This document shows, in pieces, positions 62,596 to 64,000 of a stretch of DNA of 64,000 nucleotides; positions within the stretch are counted from its first letter, which is position 1, and every line of letters begins with the position of its first letter. Source of the stretch: Aquatica leii (Eukaryota; Arthropoda; Insecta; Coleoptera; Lampyridae); assembly GCA_035610365.1 (NCBI GenBank), contig CM069434.1:30528238-30592237 (forward strand), given 5' to 3'. Below the pieces are notes generated by a model. It saw only the letters and a list, made by a program, of their open reading frames with translations, did not search any database and had not been told where the DNA came from. The position numbers were made by a program, and so were the translations under genes.

Positions 62596-62766
62596 TGTTG
62601 AGAATAAGTATTCATCTTTAAATTTGTACAAGATTGGCAACACTGTACTAAACCAATGTTTCCTTTTTTTTATTATGTTGTTGTTGAGAAGTAGTCGTGG
62701 GAGTTAGTAAGCTTATATTTTTCATTTGTGTATTTATTTGTATCTGTGTTCAATAAACAATTAACA
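62596..62766 (+). repeat. Probable copia 3' LTR (about 171 bp)
   Basis: Starts TGTTGAGAATAAG after a purine-rich GAGAAAG, contains CAATAAACAA near its end and finishes TTAACA. TGTTGA starts and short length suit copia LTRs. No 5' partner was found. Confidence 0.5.
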
Positions 62767-63182
62767 ACTGGTTGGTAATTATTAAAATCAAGAATTTTGA
62801 AGCTATTTAACGTTTTCAAACTAATCTTAGTTTCATTGTTTGACTACTTGTTATGTACAAATGCACTTGAGTTCAATGAGATCTATTATTGGTGTCATAA
62901 GTGCAGATTGAATTTTAATGTATTAGTTTTTTAATGCATTAGTATTTTATTTCAGTAGTAAAAATTGATTTGTAATTTAATTGTGCTTTAATTCCAAGTA
63001 AGCTCTGTTTATGATAGGGTTATTAAGATAATAATGTGTTCTTGTTGACACCGGCGTTATCTTTTGTCAGACGTATTGTGCGTAATGTCTTTTAATTGTA
63101 TTTTTGTTCAATCTATTTGTTTTTGTAATATTTAGTATATTTAGGCAAATCGGCAAATATCGCGCAGGTGTCATAGATGCCC

Positions 63183-63500
63183 TGACGTCACGCGTAAATC
63201 TATAGCGTCTAGTTGCAATTGTTATATAGCTGTAAATTGTTGAGTTTTTTAGTATTCTTAATAGATTGCAGCAAGAAGTTGAATAAAAAAGTTTCTTACT
63301 TTTATTTTGCATTATTTTTTTAAATATTTTTTTTTACTTAATTAAATTTTGTGGTTAAAAAAAAGTGAACACGTTGAAGTGAGCTTTGAATGTAACTGTA
63401 AGTATAGAATTAGTTATTTTAAATAATAGTTGATCATAAAAATTTCAAAAATTTACACATTTTTGATTAGCGCGTTTAGTATACTCTACGCGTGACGTCA
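63183..63500. mobile_element. MITE (318 bp) with perfect 14-bp TIR and TGCCC target duplication
   Basis: The ends are TGACGTCACGCGTA and TACGCGTGACGTCA, exact reverse complements. TGCCC occurs on both sides (63178-63182 and 63501-63505). The interior is AT-rich and non-coding; the element overlaps the start of the minus frame at 63067-63312, which is therefore chance. The superfamily is not assigned. Confidence 0.85.
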
Positions 63501-63639
63501 TGCCCGAAGTAGTTTAATTTTTGACACAGTTCGTATCTTACATTTACCCTTTTATACCATGCTTGGTAAGAAACCAAGGTTTGATATATGAAAAAAAAAA
63601 TTTGTTTAGTATATAGAAATCAATAATGTAGTAGTTATT

Positions 63640-63800
63640 GGAGGGATTTATTCAAAAAATTTGTTTTAGTAAAATTAAATTAAAGGAAACTATCCTATTT
63701 TGTAAATGTTACAGTATAGATTGACTTGAAACCTCGCTAACGTTTAGTTCAGTTTGTGTTACATAATTTATCTTTGCCATAGAACAATTTTTTCTGCTTC
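63640..63800 (+). repeat. Interspersed repeat family, copy 3
   Basis: GGAAACTATCCTATTTTGTAA and AGTTCAGTTTGTGTTACAT match copy 2 and copy 1 in order and orientation. Non-coding. Confidence 0.45.
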
Positions 63801-64000
63801 AGTTGTATTTTAATTTAGCTAATATTACATTTTACTTTTAAAATGCAACAAAGCTTTTATGCAAACGACTTATCAAGTTTAATGTAATTTAAAAATTTTA
63901 TTATTAATTTAATTTGAGTGTTAATACACTTTTATTTTACATTTTTGAGATTTCTAGATTGCCACAAATTTATATTTTTGATTTAACCCACCCTCGTCTC

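Noticed and set aside
1-64000. CRISPR arrays, operons, ribosomal or transfer RNA genes
   Set aside because: No regularly spaced identical repeats of the right size, no polycistronic coding, and no cloverleaf with recognisable A and B boxes was seen by eye. A covariance-model search was not possible here.

Overview
The window looks like animal, most likely insect, nuclear DNA. It is very AT-rich, has no operons, carries spliced exons of a seven-transmembrane receptor, and is crowded with decayed transposons typical of arthropods (BEL/Pao, copia, Jockey-type LINEs, Helitron, mariner/Tc1, P-like and pogo-like elements). The species cannot be named from the sequence alone.

Host gene: two exons on the minus strand, 29787-29892 and 357-517, are joined in phase by a GTAAGT donor and a TTTCAG acceptor. 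They encode adjacent parts (about TM2 to TM3) of a family-B / methuselah-like receptor. The implied intron is about 29.3 kb and holds nearly everything in the first half of the window. No other host exon could be identified. Upstream exons should lie to the right (more intron from 29893 on) and downstream exons left of position 1.

Layout of the big intron (518-29786): a Tc1-type transposase relic (2.4-2.9 kb); a dead BEL/Pao retroelement segment present twice in tandem (3504-7112 and 8620-13266), with one TIR element in the spacer and another inside only the second copy; a mariner-type relic (13.7-14.3 kb, minus); a 1.67-kb solo LTR (17342-19008); a P-like transposase relic (20.9-21.6 kb); a nearly full-length Helitron on the minus strand (coding 27292 to 22845, 3' end at 22731) broken by four stops and three frameshifts; and a pogo-like relic (28.0-28.9 kb).

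Right half (29893-64000): a 595-bp LTR-like insertion (33507-34101); LINE fragments (34.2-35.9 kb); a 125-bp tandem duplication (37.3-37.6 kb); a 460-bp solo LTR (37635-38094); a four-layer nest at 42.5-46.4 kb (Jockey-like LINE containing a second LINE, containing a TIR element, containing a solo LTR, with target duplications at three levels); two Jockey fragments (49.5-51.6 and 53.4-55.3 kb) around an LTR-like insertion; a possible piggyBac-like relic (55.7-56.1 kb); a copia relic (60.4-62.8 kb) split by a 1143-bp solo LTR; and a 318-bp MITE (63183-63500). Long AT-rich stretches between these show nothing coding.

No transposable-element gene here is intact. Several have lost catalytic acidic residues by changes that fit G-to-A drift (RT YVDD to YVDN, FADD to FANN, Helitron Walker B DE to DK), in line with neutral decay in an AT-biased genome. 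Family assignments come from reading translated motifs; no database search was run.
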